From assembly GCF_007828045.1 (NCBI RefSeq), contig NZ_VITN01000005.1:124001-188000 (forward strand): a DNA stretch of 64,000 nucleotides, read 5' to 3'. This DNA comes from Nitrospirillum amazonense (GTDB lineage: Bacteria; Pseudomonadota; Alphaproteobacteria; Azospirillales; Azospirillaceae). Positions 27,745 through 36,429 of the stretch are shown here, one piece after another. The notes below the pieces were generated by a model, which did no database searches, was not told the DNA's origin, and saw nothing but the letters and a program-made list of their open reading frames with translations. Position numbers and translations under genes: made by a program. The first letter of the stretch is position 1; every line of letters begins with the position of its first letter.

Positions 27745-28431
27745 ATGACCCTCCCTGTGACCTCCGCCCCCTCCCCCGCCACGCCTGACCTAGACCCGGC
27801 GCGCGACCTGCTGGCCGTGGCCGGCAAGAAGCGTTTCGCCACCGTGCTGGCCGACCCGCCCTGGCGATTTGTGAACCGCACCGGCAAGATGGCGCCGGAG
27901 CATCACCGCCTGTCGCGCTATGGCACAATGTCGGTGGAGGAGATTTGCGCCCTGCCGGTCTCCAAGGTGCTGGCCGACACGGCCCACCTGTACCTGTGGG
28001 TGCCCAACGCGCTGTTGCCGGAAGGGTTGCAGGTCATGCAGGCCTGGGGCTTCCAGTACAAGACCAACCTGGTGTGGCACAAGCTGCGCAAGGACGGCGG
28101 GTCCGACGGGCGCGGCGTGGGCTTCTACTTCCGCAACGTCACCGAACTGATCCTGTTCGGCGTGCGCGGCAAGAACGCCCGCACCCTGGACCCGGGCCGC
28201 ACCCAGGTGAACTATCTGGGCACCCGCAAGCGCGAACATTCGCGCAAGCCCGATGAGCAGTATGAGCTGATCGAGGCGTGCAGCCCCGGCCCCTATCTGG
28301 AGATGTTCGCCCGCGGTGCCCGTCCCAAATGGACCGTGTGGGGCAACCAGGCCGACGACAGCTATGAGCCCACCTGGGACACCTACGCCCACAACTCGGC
28401 CACCCAGCGCAGGGTCGCGGCGGCGGAGTAA
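27745..28431 (+). CDS. MT-A70 family DNA/RNA adenine methyltransferase
   Basis: The 228-residue protein has the MT-A70 catalytic motif DPPW in VLADPPWRFVNRTGK near residue 36 and the family segments HLYLWVPNALLPEGLQVMQA and FQYKTNLVWHKLRKDG. SPGPYLEMFAR and WTVWGNQ close the domain. Such proteins methylate adenine at N6, in bacteria usually DNA. No restriction endonuclease or specificity subunit is adjacent, so it would be a solitary methyltransferase. The family is frequent on phages and plasmids, but base composition here does not differ visibly from the neighbours. Confidence 0.88.
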   Translation: MTLPVTSAPSPATPDLDPARDLLAVAGKKRFATVLADPPWRFVNRTGKMAPEHHRLSRYGTMSVEEICALPVSKVLADTAHLYLWVPNALLPEGLQVMQAWGFQYKTNLVWHKLRKDGGSDGRGVGFYFRNVTELILFGVRGKNARTLDPGRTQVNYLGTRKREHSRKPDEQYELIEACSPGPYLEMFARGARPKWTVWGNQADDSYEPTWDTYAHNSATQRRVAAAE

Positions 28432-28441
28432 GGCAATTCAC

Positions 28442-28480
28442 CCCGGGTCGCGGCTGCCTACAGACCGTGCCTGACCCGGG
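28442..28480. terminator. inverted repeat between convergent genes
   Basis: CCCGGGTC (28442-28449) and GACCCGGG (28473-28480) can pair around a 23-base loop. There is no T run, so it is a weak candidate terminator shared by the methyltransferase and the small minus-strand gene. Confidence 0.35.
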
Positions 28481-28487
28481 AAGGCCC

Positions 28488-28688
28488 TTATCGCCCCCGC
28501 CGGCCCCAGAAGCGGGGCTTGCGGCTGGCCTGGTCCTCCAGGAAGGACTCCTCCAGCGCCGCCATCTGGTCGGCGGTCAGGCCCAGGGGCAGGTAGTCTA
28601 TGCCCGACAATTGGCGCAAGGCTTGATCATCCATGGCCGCCTGAGTGCCGGAGGCCCGCTTACCGTCATCCCTGAACAGACGCCTCAT
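28488..28688 (-). CDS. small hypothetical protein
   Basis: A 66-residue product beginning MRRLFRDDGKRASGTQAAMD, mostly charged, with a conserved-looking centre DYLPLGLTADQMAALEESFL and a basic C-terminus KPRFWGRRGR. I do not recognise it. The ATG at 28688 is preferred because GAGG lies nine bases upstream; the frame is open further upstream to 28724. Convergent with the MT-A70 gene. Codon use is consistent with a real gene, but the evidence is modest. Confidence 0.5.
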   Translation of the reverse strand: MRRLFRDDGKRASGTQAAMDDQALRQLSGIDYLPLGLTADQMAALEESFLEDQASRKPRFWGRRGR

Positions 28689-28866
28689 TCCAGATACCTC
28701 GGACACCACCGCCAAGCGCGCCATGACCAGCGTTGGCCCGGCTGCGGCTCCCTGAAAGCCCGCAGCCGGACACCAAAGGGATGACGTTTTTCAACGGCCA
28801 AGGCCATGTAGCAAAAGGTTAGGCTGCTGCAACCGACAGGTCTAAGCCACGGATTAGGCCCCAGGA

Positions 28867-30060
28867 TTAGGCCAGGGTAGTGCTAAGGGCGGCGTCCAGG
28901 TCGGCGATCAGGTCGTCCACATCCTCGATGCCCACCGACAGGCGCACCAGCCCGTCGTCGATGCCGGCCGCGGCCCGCAGCTCCGCCGGGATGGAGGCGT
29001 GGGTCATGATGGCCGGATGCTCGATCAGGCTCTCCACCCCGCCCAGGCTTTCGGCCAGGGAGAACAACTCCGTCCGTTCCAGGAAGCGCTTGGCGGCTTC
29101 CAGCCCCCCCTTCAGGCTGACGGACACCATGCCGCCGCCGCCCCGCATCTGGCGCTTGGCCAACTCATGCTGCGGATGGCTGGCCAGGCCGGGATAGCGC
29201 ACCGCCGCCACCGTCGGGTGGCGTTCCAGCCACTGGGCGATGGCGGCGGCGTTGGCGCTGTGCCGCTCCATGCGCAGGGATAGGGTCTTCAGGCCGCGCA
29301 GGGCCAGGAAGCTGTCGAAGGGCCCGGCCACGGCGCCCACGGCGTTCTGCAGGAAGCCCAGGCGGTCGGCCAGATCCCCCTCCTCCCGCACCACGGCGAC
29401 GCCGCCCACCATGTCGCAATGGCCGTTCAGGTACTTGGTGGCCGAATGCACCACGATGTCGAAGCCCAGCTCCAGCGGCCGCTGGGCGTAGGGCGTGGCG
29501 AAGGTGTTGTCGCACACGGAAATCAGCCCATGCCGCCGGGCGAAGGCGGCCACCGCCTCCAGGTCCACCAGCTTCAGCAGCGGGTTGGTCGGCGTTTCCA
29601 CCCACAACAAGCGGGTGTCGGGCGTCAGCGCCGCCTCCAGCTTGGCCGGGTCGGTCATATCGACGAAGCGGGAGGTCAGGCCCATGGAGCGCTTGCGCAC
29701 CCGTTCCAGCAGGCGGTAGCTGCCGCCGTAGAGGTCGTCCATGGCGATGATGTGGCTGCCGGCGTCCAGCAGCTCCAGGATGGTGGCCTCCGCCGCCAGG
29801 CCGGAGGCGAAGGCGTAGCCCCGCACCCCACCCTCCAGATCCGCCACGCAGCGCTCATAGGCCATGCGGGTGGGGTTCTGGCTGCGGCTGTACTCATAGC
29901 CCTTATGGACGCCGGGGCTCTCCTGCACGTAGGTCGAGGTGGCGTAGATGGGCACGGTGATGGCGCCGGTGCTGGGGTCCGGCTCCTGCCCCGCATGCAC
30001 GGTGCGGGTGGCGAAGGCCCGTTGGTTCGACAGGGGGCGATGGTGGCTGCGGTCGGCCAT
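28867..30060 (-). CDS. cystathionine gamma-synthase / gamma-lyase family PLP enzyme
   Basis: This 397-residue enzyme belongs to the Cys/Met-metabolism PLP family. The active-site lysine lies in VVHSATKYLNGHCDMVGG near residue 208, with GYEYSRSQNPTRMAYERCVA and FASGLAAEATILELLDAGSH upstream. It follows a cystathionine beta-synthase gene on the same strand with a 42-base gap, so a cystathionine gamma-lyase role in reverse transsulfuration (cystathionine to cysteine) is more likely than gamma-synthase, though sequence alone does not separate the two. The ATG at 30060 has AAGGAA upstream. Confidence 0.9.
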   Translation of the reverse strand: MADRSHHRPLSNQRAFATRTVHAGQEPDPSTGAITVPIYATSTYVQESPGVHKGYEYSRSQNPTRMAYERCVADLEGGVRGYAFASGLAAEATILELLDAGSHIIAMDDLYGGSYRLLERVRKRSMGLTSRFVDMTDPAKLEAALTPDTRLLWVETPTNPLLKLVDLEAVAAFARRHGLISVCDNTFATPYAQRPLELGFDIVVHSATKYLNGHCDMVGGVAVVREEGDLADRLGFLQNAVGAVAGPFDSFLALRGLKTLSLRMERHSANAAAIAQWLERHPTVAAVRYPGLASHPQHELAKRQMRGGGGMVSVSLKGGLEAAKRFLERTELFSLAESLGGVESLIEHPAIMTHASIPAELRAAAGIDDGLVRLSVGIEDVDDLIADLDAALSTTLA

Positions 30061-30102
30061 GGGGGTTCCTTAACGGGGTGAAGCCAGAGGGGCAGGCGGA
30101 CG

Positions 30103-31536
30103 TCAGCCCAGCTGGCGGCGCAGATGGTTCAGCAGATCGACGCGGGTCAGCAATCCCAGGAAGGCGTCGCCCTCCGTGACCAGGGCCACCATGTTGCGGC
30201 TGAAGATGGCGTCCAGCGCACTGATGGGCGCCGTGACCGGCACGGTTTCCAGCCGCGACGTCATAGCCTCCCGCACCGCCTCGCGGAAGCGCGACGGGTC
30301 GGGCTCGACATGCAGCAGCAGGTCGGACTCGTCCAGCAGGCCCACCACGCGGCCGTCCTGCATCACCGGCAGCTGCGAAACGTCGGAGATGCGCATGCGC
30401 TTGTACGCCGTCAGCAGGGTGTCGTCGGGGGAGACGGTGACCACCTGGCCCTTGTCCACCCGGCGGGTGATGAGGTCGCGCAGATCGCCGGTGCGGGTGC
30501 TGGGCAGGAAGCCCTGGTCGGCCATCCAGCCGTCGTTGAACATCTTGGACAGGTATTTGTTGCCTGTGTCGCACACCAGGGTGACCACGCGCTTGGGCGT
30601 CGTCTGCGCCCGGCAATAGCGCAGGGCGGCGGCGAACAGGGTACCGCTGGAGGAACCGCCCAGGATGCCTTCCTTGCGCAGCAGTTCGCGCGCCGCGTTC
30701 AGGCTCTCGGCATCGGGGATGGTGTATGCGTCCTCCACATACTGCAGGTCGCAGTTGGGCGGCACGAAATCCTCGCCGATGCCCTCCACCACCCAGCTGC
30801 CGGGCTCGTCATGCCGACCGGTCTTCACCAGGTCGCGCAGGATGGAGCCCTGGGGGTCGGCCAGCACCAGGCGGGTGCGCGGACTGGCCTGCCGGAAATA
30901 GCGGCCCAGGCCTGTCAGCGTGCCACCGGAGCCCACGCCCACCACCACGGCGTCCAGGCGCCCGTCCATCTGGCGCAGCAGTTCCGGCCCCGTCCAGCGC
31001 TCATGCGCCGCCGGGTTGTCGGGGTTGGCGAACTGGTTCATGTAGACGGCGCCGGGGATCTCGGCCGCCAGCCGCTCCGCGATGTCCTGGTAGTAGTCGG
31101 GATGGCCCTTGCCCACGTCACTGCGCGTCACGTGGATCTCGGCACCCAGGGCCCGCAGGTGGTTGATCTTCTCCGCCGCCATCTTGTCGGGGATGACCAG
31201 CACCAGGCGATAGCCCTTGGCGGCGCAGACCAGGGCCAGGCCCAGGCCGGTGTTGCCGGCCGTCGCCTCCACCACCGTGCCGCCGGGCTTCAGGCGGCTG
31301 GACCGCTCCGCCCCCTCCACCATGGCGAGGCCGATGCGGTCCTTGATGGAGCCGCCGGGGTTCTGGTTTTCCAGCTTCAGGTACAGCTCGCACGGGCCGG
31401 TATCGATCTTGGTGACGCGGACCAGCGGCGTGTTGCCGATCAGGGACAGGATGGCGGGACCGTCGTGGCCCTGGCCGCCCGAAGGGCTGTTATCGGTGGA
31501 CTGAATGGGGGCGGACGACGCGTGCGCGATCGACAT
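30103..31536 (-). CDS. cbs: cystathionine beta-synthase with C-terminal CBS pair
   Basis: The 477-residue protein condenses homocysteine with serine (or O-acetylserine) to cystathionine. The PLP lysine lies in NQNPGGSIKDRIGLAMVEGA near residue 64. The phosphate-binding loop is TAGNTGLGLAL near 92, with GVGSGGTLTGLGRYF near 198 and ILGGSSSGTLFAAAL near 298. Two CBS domains occupy about residues 345-475, as in eukaryotic-type enzymes, and may sense adenosyl ligands. It is first in a two-gene operon with the gamma-lyase/synthase. I looked for a SAM riboswitch in the 150-base upstream gap and saw none. Confidence 0.92.
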   Translation of the reverse strand: MSIAHASSAPIQSTDNSPSGGQGHDGPAILSLIGNTPLVRVTKIDTGPCELYLKLENQNPGGSIKDRIGLAMVEGAERSSRLKPGGTVVEATAGNTGLGLALVCAAKGYRLVLVIPDKMAAEKINHLRALGAEIHVTRSDVGKGHPDYYQDIAERLAAEIPGAVYMNQFANPDNPAAHERWTGPELLRQMDGRLDAVVVGVGSGGTLTGLGRYFRQASPRTRLVLADPQGSILRDLVKTGRHDEPGSWVVEGIGEDFVPPNCDLQYVEDAYTIPDAESLNAARELLRKEGILGGSSSGTLFAAALRYCRAQTTPKRVVTLVCDTGNKYLSKMFNDGWMADQGFLPSTRTGDLRDLITRRVDKGQVVTVSPDDTLLTAYKRMRISDVSQLPVMQDGRVVGLLDESDLLLHVEPDPSRFREAVREAMTSRLETVPVTAPISALDAIFSRNMVALVTEGDAFLGLLTRVDLLNHLRRQLG

Positions 31537-31683
31537 GGGGTACCCTCTCGGTCTGTTCGTTAAGCAAAACAGTGACCGATGGGCGGGGTACTTACAATCC
31601 CCCGTCAGTATAGACCCTCGCGGCGCCCCCTCCTGGCCACCGGCCAGCGGAAAGTCTTATTGCCTTTGCCGCAACGCACAATA

Positions 31684-32331
31684 TTATAAGCTTGCGACGC
31701 GTGGCATTACTTCGAAATGTTCTGGCGGAATGGGGCGGTAATTCGCATCAATCAATCCGCGTTGGCGCAAATTGGCCAGATTGTCAGCCAGATTGTCGAT
31801 GCAAGCGGCGCGGTCCCAGCCTTCCAGCCAGTTCTGCTCCAGGAAGGCCATGATGGCGGGCTGGCCCAGCTCCACCTCCCACAGGATGCCGATGAGGGAA
31901 GACAGGGCCTCTTCCTCGATCTGGGTTTCCTGGTCGACGCAGATGGCGGCGTTGGCCTCCTCCACCCGGCCCGTCTCCGGCCCGGCGCCCAGGCCGAAAT
32001 CGACCAGGCCCCGCCGCTCCGGCGGCGCCACCAGCCAGTGGCCGATCTCATGGATCAGCACATAGGACTCGCTCTGGGTACGGATGGCGCGGCCATCCCA
32101 GCTGTAGGCCGCCATGGGCAGCTCATCGACGGTCTCGATGCCGAAGCGGTGGGCCAGCGCGATGCCGTCCGCCCGGTGCCGGGGCGTGTCCACGCCCAGG
32201 GGCACCAGGTTCAGGGTGCCGGCGATGCGCTCGAACACCTCGGCGACCAGCGGATCGGCGCCGGTCAGGCGGCCGCGCAGGTCGGCCAGGATGGCCGGCA
32301 GCTCCTCCAGCGCGATGGGGGTGAGGATCAT
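31684..32331 (-). CDS. EpmC-like metalloprotein with HEIGHW motif
   Basis: The 215-residue protein contains YVLIHEIGHWLVAPPERRGL followed by VDFGLG, a metal-binding HExxH arrangement. From memory this closely resembles the central block of EpmC/YfcM (HEISHWCIAGKARRELVDFG), the elongation factor P hydroxylase of gammaproteobacteria, and downstream acidic residues (EEANAAICVDQETQIEEEAL) could complete a site. Assignment to elongation factor P modification is not proven, as alphaproteobacteria often lack that pathway; a zinc peptidase of another kind is possible. The ATG overlaps the folA stop by four bases, so it is translationally coupled to dihydrofolate reductase. Confidence 0.6.
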   Translation of the reverse strand: MILTPIALEELPAILADLRGRLTGADPLVAEVFERIAGTLNLVPLGVDTPRHRADGIALAHRFGIETVDELPMAAYSWDGRAIRTQSESYVLIHEIGHWLVAPPERRGLVDFGLGAGPETGRVEEANAAICVDQETQIEEEALSSLIGILWEVELGQPAIMAFLEQNWLEGWDRAACIDNLADNLANLRQRGLIDANYRPIPPEHFEVMPRVASL

Positions 32332-32876
32332 GCCCGCTCCAGCACCACAAAGCTGTGCGCCGGGGCGGGATCGACCTCCACCTCCAGCGCCGGCACGTCG
32401 CGCCGCGACACCTCCCGCCACTCCGCCCGGTCGAAGGTGGGGAAGAAGGCGTCGCCCTCGGGGCTCGCGTGCACCTCGGTCAAGTACAGGCGGTGCGCGG
32501 TCTTCAGCGCGGTGGCGAACAGCAGCTCGCCGCCGATGACCATGACCTCGGCGGCGCCATCGGCCGCCGCGATCAGGCGGGCCTGTGAGAGGGCGGCGTC
32601 CAGGCTGTGGCAGACCACGCCGCCGTGGGCGCGGTAATCCTGCTTGTGCGTCACGATGATGTTGGTGCGGCCCGGCAGCGGCTTGGCCCCGATGCTCTCC
32701 CACGTCCGCCGGCCCATGACCACCGGCTTGCCCAGGGTCATCTCCTTGAAATACTTCAGATCCCCCTTCAACCGCCACGGCAGGCGGTTCTCCACGCCGA
32801 TGACGTTGTTGGTCGACACGGCGGCGATGAGAGCCAAGGGAATGGACGCCAAAGGGATTGACGGGGAATCGGTCAT
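32328..32876 (-). CDS. folA: dihydrofolate reductase
   Basis: The 182-residue enzyme reduces dihydrofolate to tetrahydrofolate with NADPH. Family marks are LIAAVSTNNVIGVENRLPWR near the N-terminus, FKEMTLGKPVVMGRRTWESI, LPGRTNIIVTHKQDY and VMVIGGELLFATALKTAHRL, ending in the beta-strand with TEVHASPEGDAFFPTFD. It regenerates the folate oxidised by ThyA, whose gene lies 2.5 kb away on the same strand, separated by a broken HEPN/MNT module and a serine hydrolase. Confidence 0.96.
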   Translation of the reverse strand: MTDSPSIPLASIPLALIAAVSTNNVIGVENRLPWRLKGDLKYFKEMTLGKPVVMGRRTWESIGAKPLPGRTNIIVTHKQDYRAHGGVVCHSLDAALSQARLIAAADGAAEVMVIGGELLFATALKTAHRLYLTEVHASPEGDAFFPTFDRAEWREVSRRDVPALEVEVDPAPAHSFVVLERA

Positions 32877-32976
32877 GGGTGCGCGGAGCCTGGCTGATGA
32901 ACGCTCAAGGCCTGCGGTTTTACGGCAAACCGCGGAGGGTGAGAATGCGGAAGATCAAGGGGCGGGGGTGCGTGCG

Positions 32977-33338
32977 TCAGTCGGCAGGGCACCAGCCCGC
33001 TCTGGTCAACTCGACGCGGCAAACTTCCGCCAATGCCGGCAGGCTCACCTTGACCGTTTCCCACAGGATGGCGCTTTCCCGCATGAAGTATTCATGGCCA
33101 ACAGGTTACGCATGCCGAGGACTTGCCGCCACGGCACGTGCGGATGCCGAGCCTTCAGATCCTCGTTCAAATCCTTGGAGGATTCGCCGATGGCCAGGAT
33201 GCGATAGGCGGTGGCGTCCTGAACATCCATGTCGCTTAGAAACGCTTCCCGGTCCAACGCCGCGACCTGGCGTTCGATCCGGTTGATCAGTTCCAGAATG
33301 TCCAGAAGCGTGTCGATGGCCGTAGCATCCGCCATCAA
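32977..33338 (-). pseudogene. HEPN (DUF86) toxin, frameshifted at the RNase motif
   Basis: The gene overlaps the stop of the MNT antitoxin by four bases (ATGA). It encodes a DUF86 HEPN domain: MADATAIDTLLDILELINRI, AYRILAIGESSKDLNEDLKA, then VPWRQVLGMRNLLA. At that point the frame ends in an unrelated tail (MNTSCGKAPSC...). One base later the expected sequence continues as HEYFMRESAILWETVKVSLP, ending near 32977. Restoring one C in the GGCC tract at about 33095-33099 gives RNLLAHEY, the Rx4HxY motif that carries both the ribonuclease histidine and the tyrosine modified by MNT partners. The one-base loss removes both. It is either an inactivated toxin or a sequencing error. Confidence 0.85.
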
Positions 33339-33631
33339 AACACCCGCACGGCATCCGCTTCAATCCGCCCTCGCCGCCGGGGATGGATGGCGTCGCGGGT
33401 CATGACATCCACCTTGGTGCACAGGATATCCTGCAGGCGTTCCTGTACCGCCGCCAGGCTGAACAGGGTGAAGCCTTGGGGCCGGTCCAGGTCGAAAAAG
33501 ACATCAACGTCGGACGTGTCGGTCGCCTCATCCCGCGCGACGGAGCCGAACAGGAACAGCGCGCCGATGCCGGCGCGGCGGAATTCCGGTTCATGCTGCT
33601 TCAGCAGGGCAAGGACATGGTCGCGCTGCAT
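33335..33631 (-). CDS. MNT-type nucleotidyltransferase antitoxin
   Basis: The 98-residue protein has the minimal nucleotidyltransferase signature FLFGSVARDEATDTSDVDVF (GS...DxD) near residue 29. MNT antitoxins neutralise HEPN ribonuclease toxins by adding AMP to a tyrosine of the HEPN motif. The gene is intact, and its stop overlaps the start of the frameshifted HEPN gene. The ATG at 33631 is preferred over an in-frame TTG at 33649. The pair sits between folA and a serine hydrolase gene. Confidence 0.88.
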   Translation of the reverse strand: MQRDHVLALLKQHEPEFRRAGIGALFLFGSVARDEATDTSDVDVFFDLDRPQGFTLFSLAAVQERLQDILCTKVDVMTRDAIHPRRRGRIEADAVRVF

Positions 33632-33696
33632 GGGCCCAGGTGCGATCAAGGACGGTCACCATAATGGTAAGTCCGCCGCCGTCCCTGTCCACGCCC

Positions 33697-35199
33697 TCAC
33701 CCACCCGCCTTCAGCGCCACCAACCGCCGCTCGGCGTTCTGGTTCTTCGGGTCCAGTTCGAGGGAGCGCTGGTAGGCCAGGATGGCGGCGGGCTTGTCGC
33801 CGGTCGCCGCCAGCGCCTCGGCCAGGCTGTCCTGGGCGTTGCCGCTGTCGGGGTAGAGGTCGGCGGTCAGCTTCAGGATGGCCAGGGCGTTCCGGGGCTG
33901 GCCGTTGCTGAGCAGGCGGTAGCCCCAGTCGTTCAGCTCCGCCTCCGGCAGCGTCACGCCTGGCTCACGCGCCTTCATCGCGGCGTAGAGGGCCGGCACC
34001 TGGTCGAAGCCGTGGCGCTGGATGTCCACGCGCAGGGCGGCCAGGCCGGCCAGCTTGGCGCCGTAGAAGGCGGCCACCTGGTCGATCATGTCCTCGGGGC
34101 TGGCGCCGGACAGGTTGGTCAGGATGACCACGCCGACATCATCCTCGGGATAAAGGAAGAAGGCGGAACGGCCGCCACCGGTCATGCCCACGGCGCGGTG
34201 GCCGCCGTGGTCCAGCACCTCCCACCCCAGGCCCCACTGGCCCGGGCGGCCGTCGTTGAAGGCGGCGGGCGTCCACAGCAGGCGCAGGCTGTCGGCGTCC
34301 AGCAGCTGGCCTTGGGACAGGGCGATCATCCAGCGCGCCATATCCTCCGCCGTGCTGTCCAGGCCGGAGGAGGCGCGGTGCATGGGGCGGAACAGCTCAT
34401 AGACCGGGTGGGGTGTCGCCACTTGGGCGCCATCCGGGGCGCCATCCGGCCCCGCCGCATAGCTGTTGCGGTAGCCGGCGGCCTTGCCGGGCGTCACCAT
34501 GCTGCTGTCGCCATAGGCGGTGTGGGTCATGCCCGCCGCCTCGATCTCCCAGCCGATGATGGGCGTGTCGGACGGCTGGCCGGTCAGCCTATCCACCACC
34601 CGCTGCACCAGGGTGTAGTTGGTCTGGCAGTAGTCGAAACGTTCGCCGGGGGTGAACTTCATGGGCTGGGCCTGCACCCAGGCCCAGATGGCCTCACCCC
34701 CCACCCGCTCATCCCGGTCGCCGGGCGCGCGGTTGATGTCGGGCAGGCCGGACATGTGGGCCAGCAGCTGGCGGATGGTGATGGGGCGCCAGGCGGCGGG
34801 CAGGTCGTCCAGGTACTGGCCCACGGGCGCATCCAGGTCCAGCCGCCCGGCCTGCACCTGCCGCATCGCGGCTACGCCGGTGAAGGCCTTGGTGATGGAA
34901 TTGACGGCGAAGATGGTCTCGTTCGTCACCGGCACCGGCGTCTGCAGGTTGGCCACGCCATAGCTGCGCGACAGCACCAGGCGGCCATGCCGGATGACCG
35001 CCACCTGCAGGCCGGGGATGCCCAGCGCCCGCATCTGCTCCTGCAGGAAGGCGTCCACCTGGGCCGCCACCGGGTCCACCGCGACGGCGGCCGGTGCGGC
35101 CCTGTTGGCGGCCACCACCGCCTTGCCCGTGGCCGCCTGGGCCACCATCGGCACCCCCGTCAGCAGCAGCAGCGCCGCCAGCCCCCTCATCCCGCGCAT
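33697..35199 (-). CDS. secreted serine hydrolase (class C beta-lactamase fold) with C-terminal TPR
   Basis: The 500-residue protein has a signal peptide (RGLAALLLLTGVPMVAQAA) and a beta-lactamase-like domain. The catalytic SxxK is SITK in FAVNSITKAFTGVAAMRQ near residue 105, and the YxxxN-type second motif lies in FDYCQTNYTLVQRV near 190. A tetratricopeptide-like segment ends the protein (NAQDSLAEALAATGDKPAAI, then AYQRSLELDPKNQN). Such enzymes may be esterases, D-aminopeptidases or carboxypeptidases; resistance activity cannot be inferred. The ATG at 35199 is chosen for the strong GGGGAGGGATC site upstream; earlier ATGs at 35214 and 35220 are weaker. Confidence 0.85.
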   Translation of the reverse strand: MRGMRGLAALLLLTGVPMVAQAATGKAVVAANRAAPAAVAVDPVAAQVDAFLQEQMRALGIPGLQVAVIRHGRLVLSRSYGVANLQTPVPVTNETIFAVNSITKAFTGVAAMRQVQAGRLDLDAPVGQYLDDLPAAWRPITIRQLLAHMSGLPDINRAPGDRDERVGGEAIWAWVQAQPMKFTPGERFDYCQTNYTLVQRVVDRLTGQPSDTPIIGWEIEAAGMTHTAYGDSSMVTPGKAAGYRNSYAAGPDGAPDGAQVATPHPVYELFRPMHRASSGLDSTAEDMARWMIALSQGQLLDADSLRLLWTPAAFNDGRPGQWGLGWEVLDHGGHRAVGMTGGGRSAFFLYPEDDVGVVILTNLSGASPEDMIDQVAAFYGAKLAGLAALRVDIQRHGFDQVPALYAAMKAREPGVTLPEAELNDWGYRLLSNGQPRNALAILKLTADLYPDSGNAQDSLAEALAATGDKPAAILAYQRSLELDPKNQNAERRLVALKAGG

Positions 35200-35330
35200 G
35201 ATCCCTCCCCGCATCAACATTTGAGCCGCGGCATGCTAGCCGGCGGGCGGGGGGACGCTGAGGGCCACTCCGGTGGCCCCAAGCCCCCAAGTGGCGTCAC
35301 TCGTGGCGTCACAGTGGCACCACCGCTGGA

Positions 35331-36221
35331 TCAGACCGCCACGTCGGCCTTGATGTGGGCGTGAGGGTCGTAGCCGGTGATCTCGAAATCCTCGAAGCGG
35401 TAGTCGAACAGGCTGTCCGGCTTACGCTTGATCACCAGCTGGGGGAAGGGTCGCGGCTCACGCGTCAGCTGTTCTTCCGCCTGGGGGATGTGGTTGAGGT
35501 AGAGGTGCACGTCGCCGCCCTGCCACACCAGGTCGCCCACGCCCAGGTCGCACTGGTGGGCCAGCATGTGGATCAGCAGCGCGCCCTCGCACAGGTTCCA
35601 GGGCAGGCCCAGCAGGGTGTCGGCGCTGCGCTGGAAGATCAGGCCCGACAGCTTCCCGTCGGCCACGAAGAACTGATAGGTCATGTGGCAGGGCGGCAGT
35701 GCCATGTCCGGCAGGTCGGCCACGTTCCAGCCGGTGAACAGCAGACGCCGGCTGGTGGGGTTGGTGCGGATGCCGTCCACCAGTTCCTGGATCTGGTCGA
35801 TGACCTTGCCGTCCGGCCCCTGCCAGCGGCGCCACTGCTTGCCATAGACAGGCCCCAGGTCGCCCCACTGAGCGGCGAAGGCCTCATCGGCCAGCACGCG
35901 GGCCTCGAAATCCTCCTGGCTGATGTCCTCGCCCGTCTTCCTGCGATAGTTGGCCAGGGGCCAGTCGGTCCAGATGCGCACCTTGTTGACCAGCAACGGA
36001 CGGATGCTGGTGTCGCCCGACAGGAACCACAGCATCTCGTGGATGGCCTGGCGGTGGAAAATCTTCTTGGTGGTCAGCAGGGGGAAGCCGGCCGACAGGT
36101 CGAAGCGCATCTGCTCGCCGAACAGCGCCTTGGTGCCCACGCCCGTGCGGTCCACCCGGGCGGCGCCCTGGTCGATCAGGCGGCGCAGCAGCGACAGGTA
36201 CTGGTATTCCGGATGCGCCAT
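35331..36221 (-). CDS. thyA: thymidylate synthase
   Basis: The 296-residue enzyme makes dTMP from dUMP with methylene-tetrahydrofolate. [20 protein letters not shown] is the dUMP-phosphate arginine region, [14 protein letters not shown]-like [11 protein letters not shown] near residue 176 holds the catalytic cysteine, and [20 protein letters not shown] follows. Length is slightly above the E. coli enzyme because of an internal insertion around residues 85-115 ([20 protein letters not shown]), as in many bacteria. GAGGG lies five bases upstream of the ATG. An inverted repeat sits about 50 bases upstream. tmRNA is divergent from it. Confidence 0.96.
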   Translation of the reverse strand: MAHPEYQYLSLLRRLIDQGAARVDRTGVGTKALFGEQMRFDLSAGFPLLTTKKIFHRQAIHEMLWFLSGDTSIRPLLVNKVRIWTDWPLANYRRKTGEDISQEDFEARVLADEAFAAQWGDLGPVYGKQWRRWQGPDGKVIDQIQELVDGIRTNPTSRRLLFTGWNVADLPDMALPPCHMTYQFFVADGKLSGLIFQRSADTLLGLPWNLCEGALLIHMLAHQCDLGVGDLVWQGGDVHLYLNHIPQAEEQLTREPRPFPQLVIKRKPDSLFDYRFEDFEITGYDPHAHIKADVAV

Positions 36222-36272
36222 GGCGGCCCTCAACAAACGATCGCCGGGCGGCCCGACGCGGAAACGGTATCA

Positions 36273-36285
36273 CTACATAATGTAG
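36273..36285. promoter_or_regulatory. palindrome upstream of thyA
   Basis: CTACAT-A-ATGTAG is a perfect 6-1-6 inverted repeat in an otherwise GC-rich leader, 52 bases upstream of thyA. It resembles small repressor operators and may overlap a -10 element (TACATTATG on the minus strand). Confidence 0.35.
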
Positions 36286-36394
36286 CGCCCGGGCATCCGG
36301 AACCCCATATCTCAAGAAGCGGTACGGGCCGGCCGCGCGGGCGCCCGACTGGCCCGCCCGGAAAAGGGCGCGGCCCTGCCATTCCCCGAAGGGC

Positions 36395-36423
36395 TTTCAC
36401 TTTTGGTTCCGGGTCCCTATATT
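36395..36423 (+). promoter_or_regulatory. promoter of the tmRNA gene
   Basis: TTTCAC (36395-36400) and TATATT (36418-36423) are spaced by 17 bases and lie just ahead of the first tmRNA hairpin, so transcription would begin near 36430. Confidence 0.6.
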
Positions 36424-36429
36424 AGGGAT

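Noticed and set aside
31537-31683. Possible SAM riboswitch upstream of cbs
   Set aside because: I could not find the pseudoknot or conserved core of SAM-II or another SAM class in this short leader.
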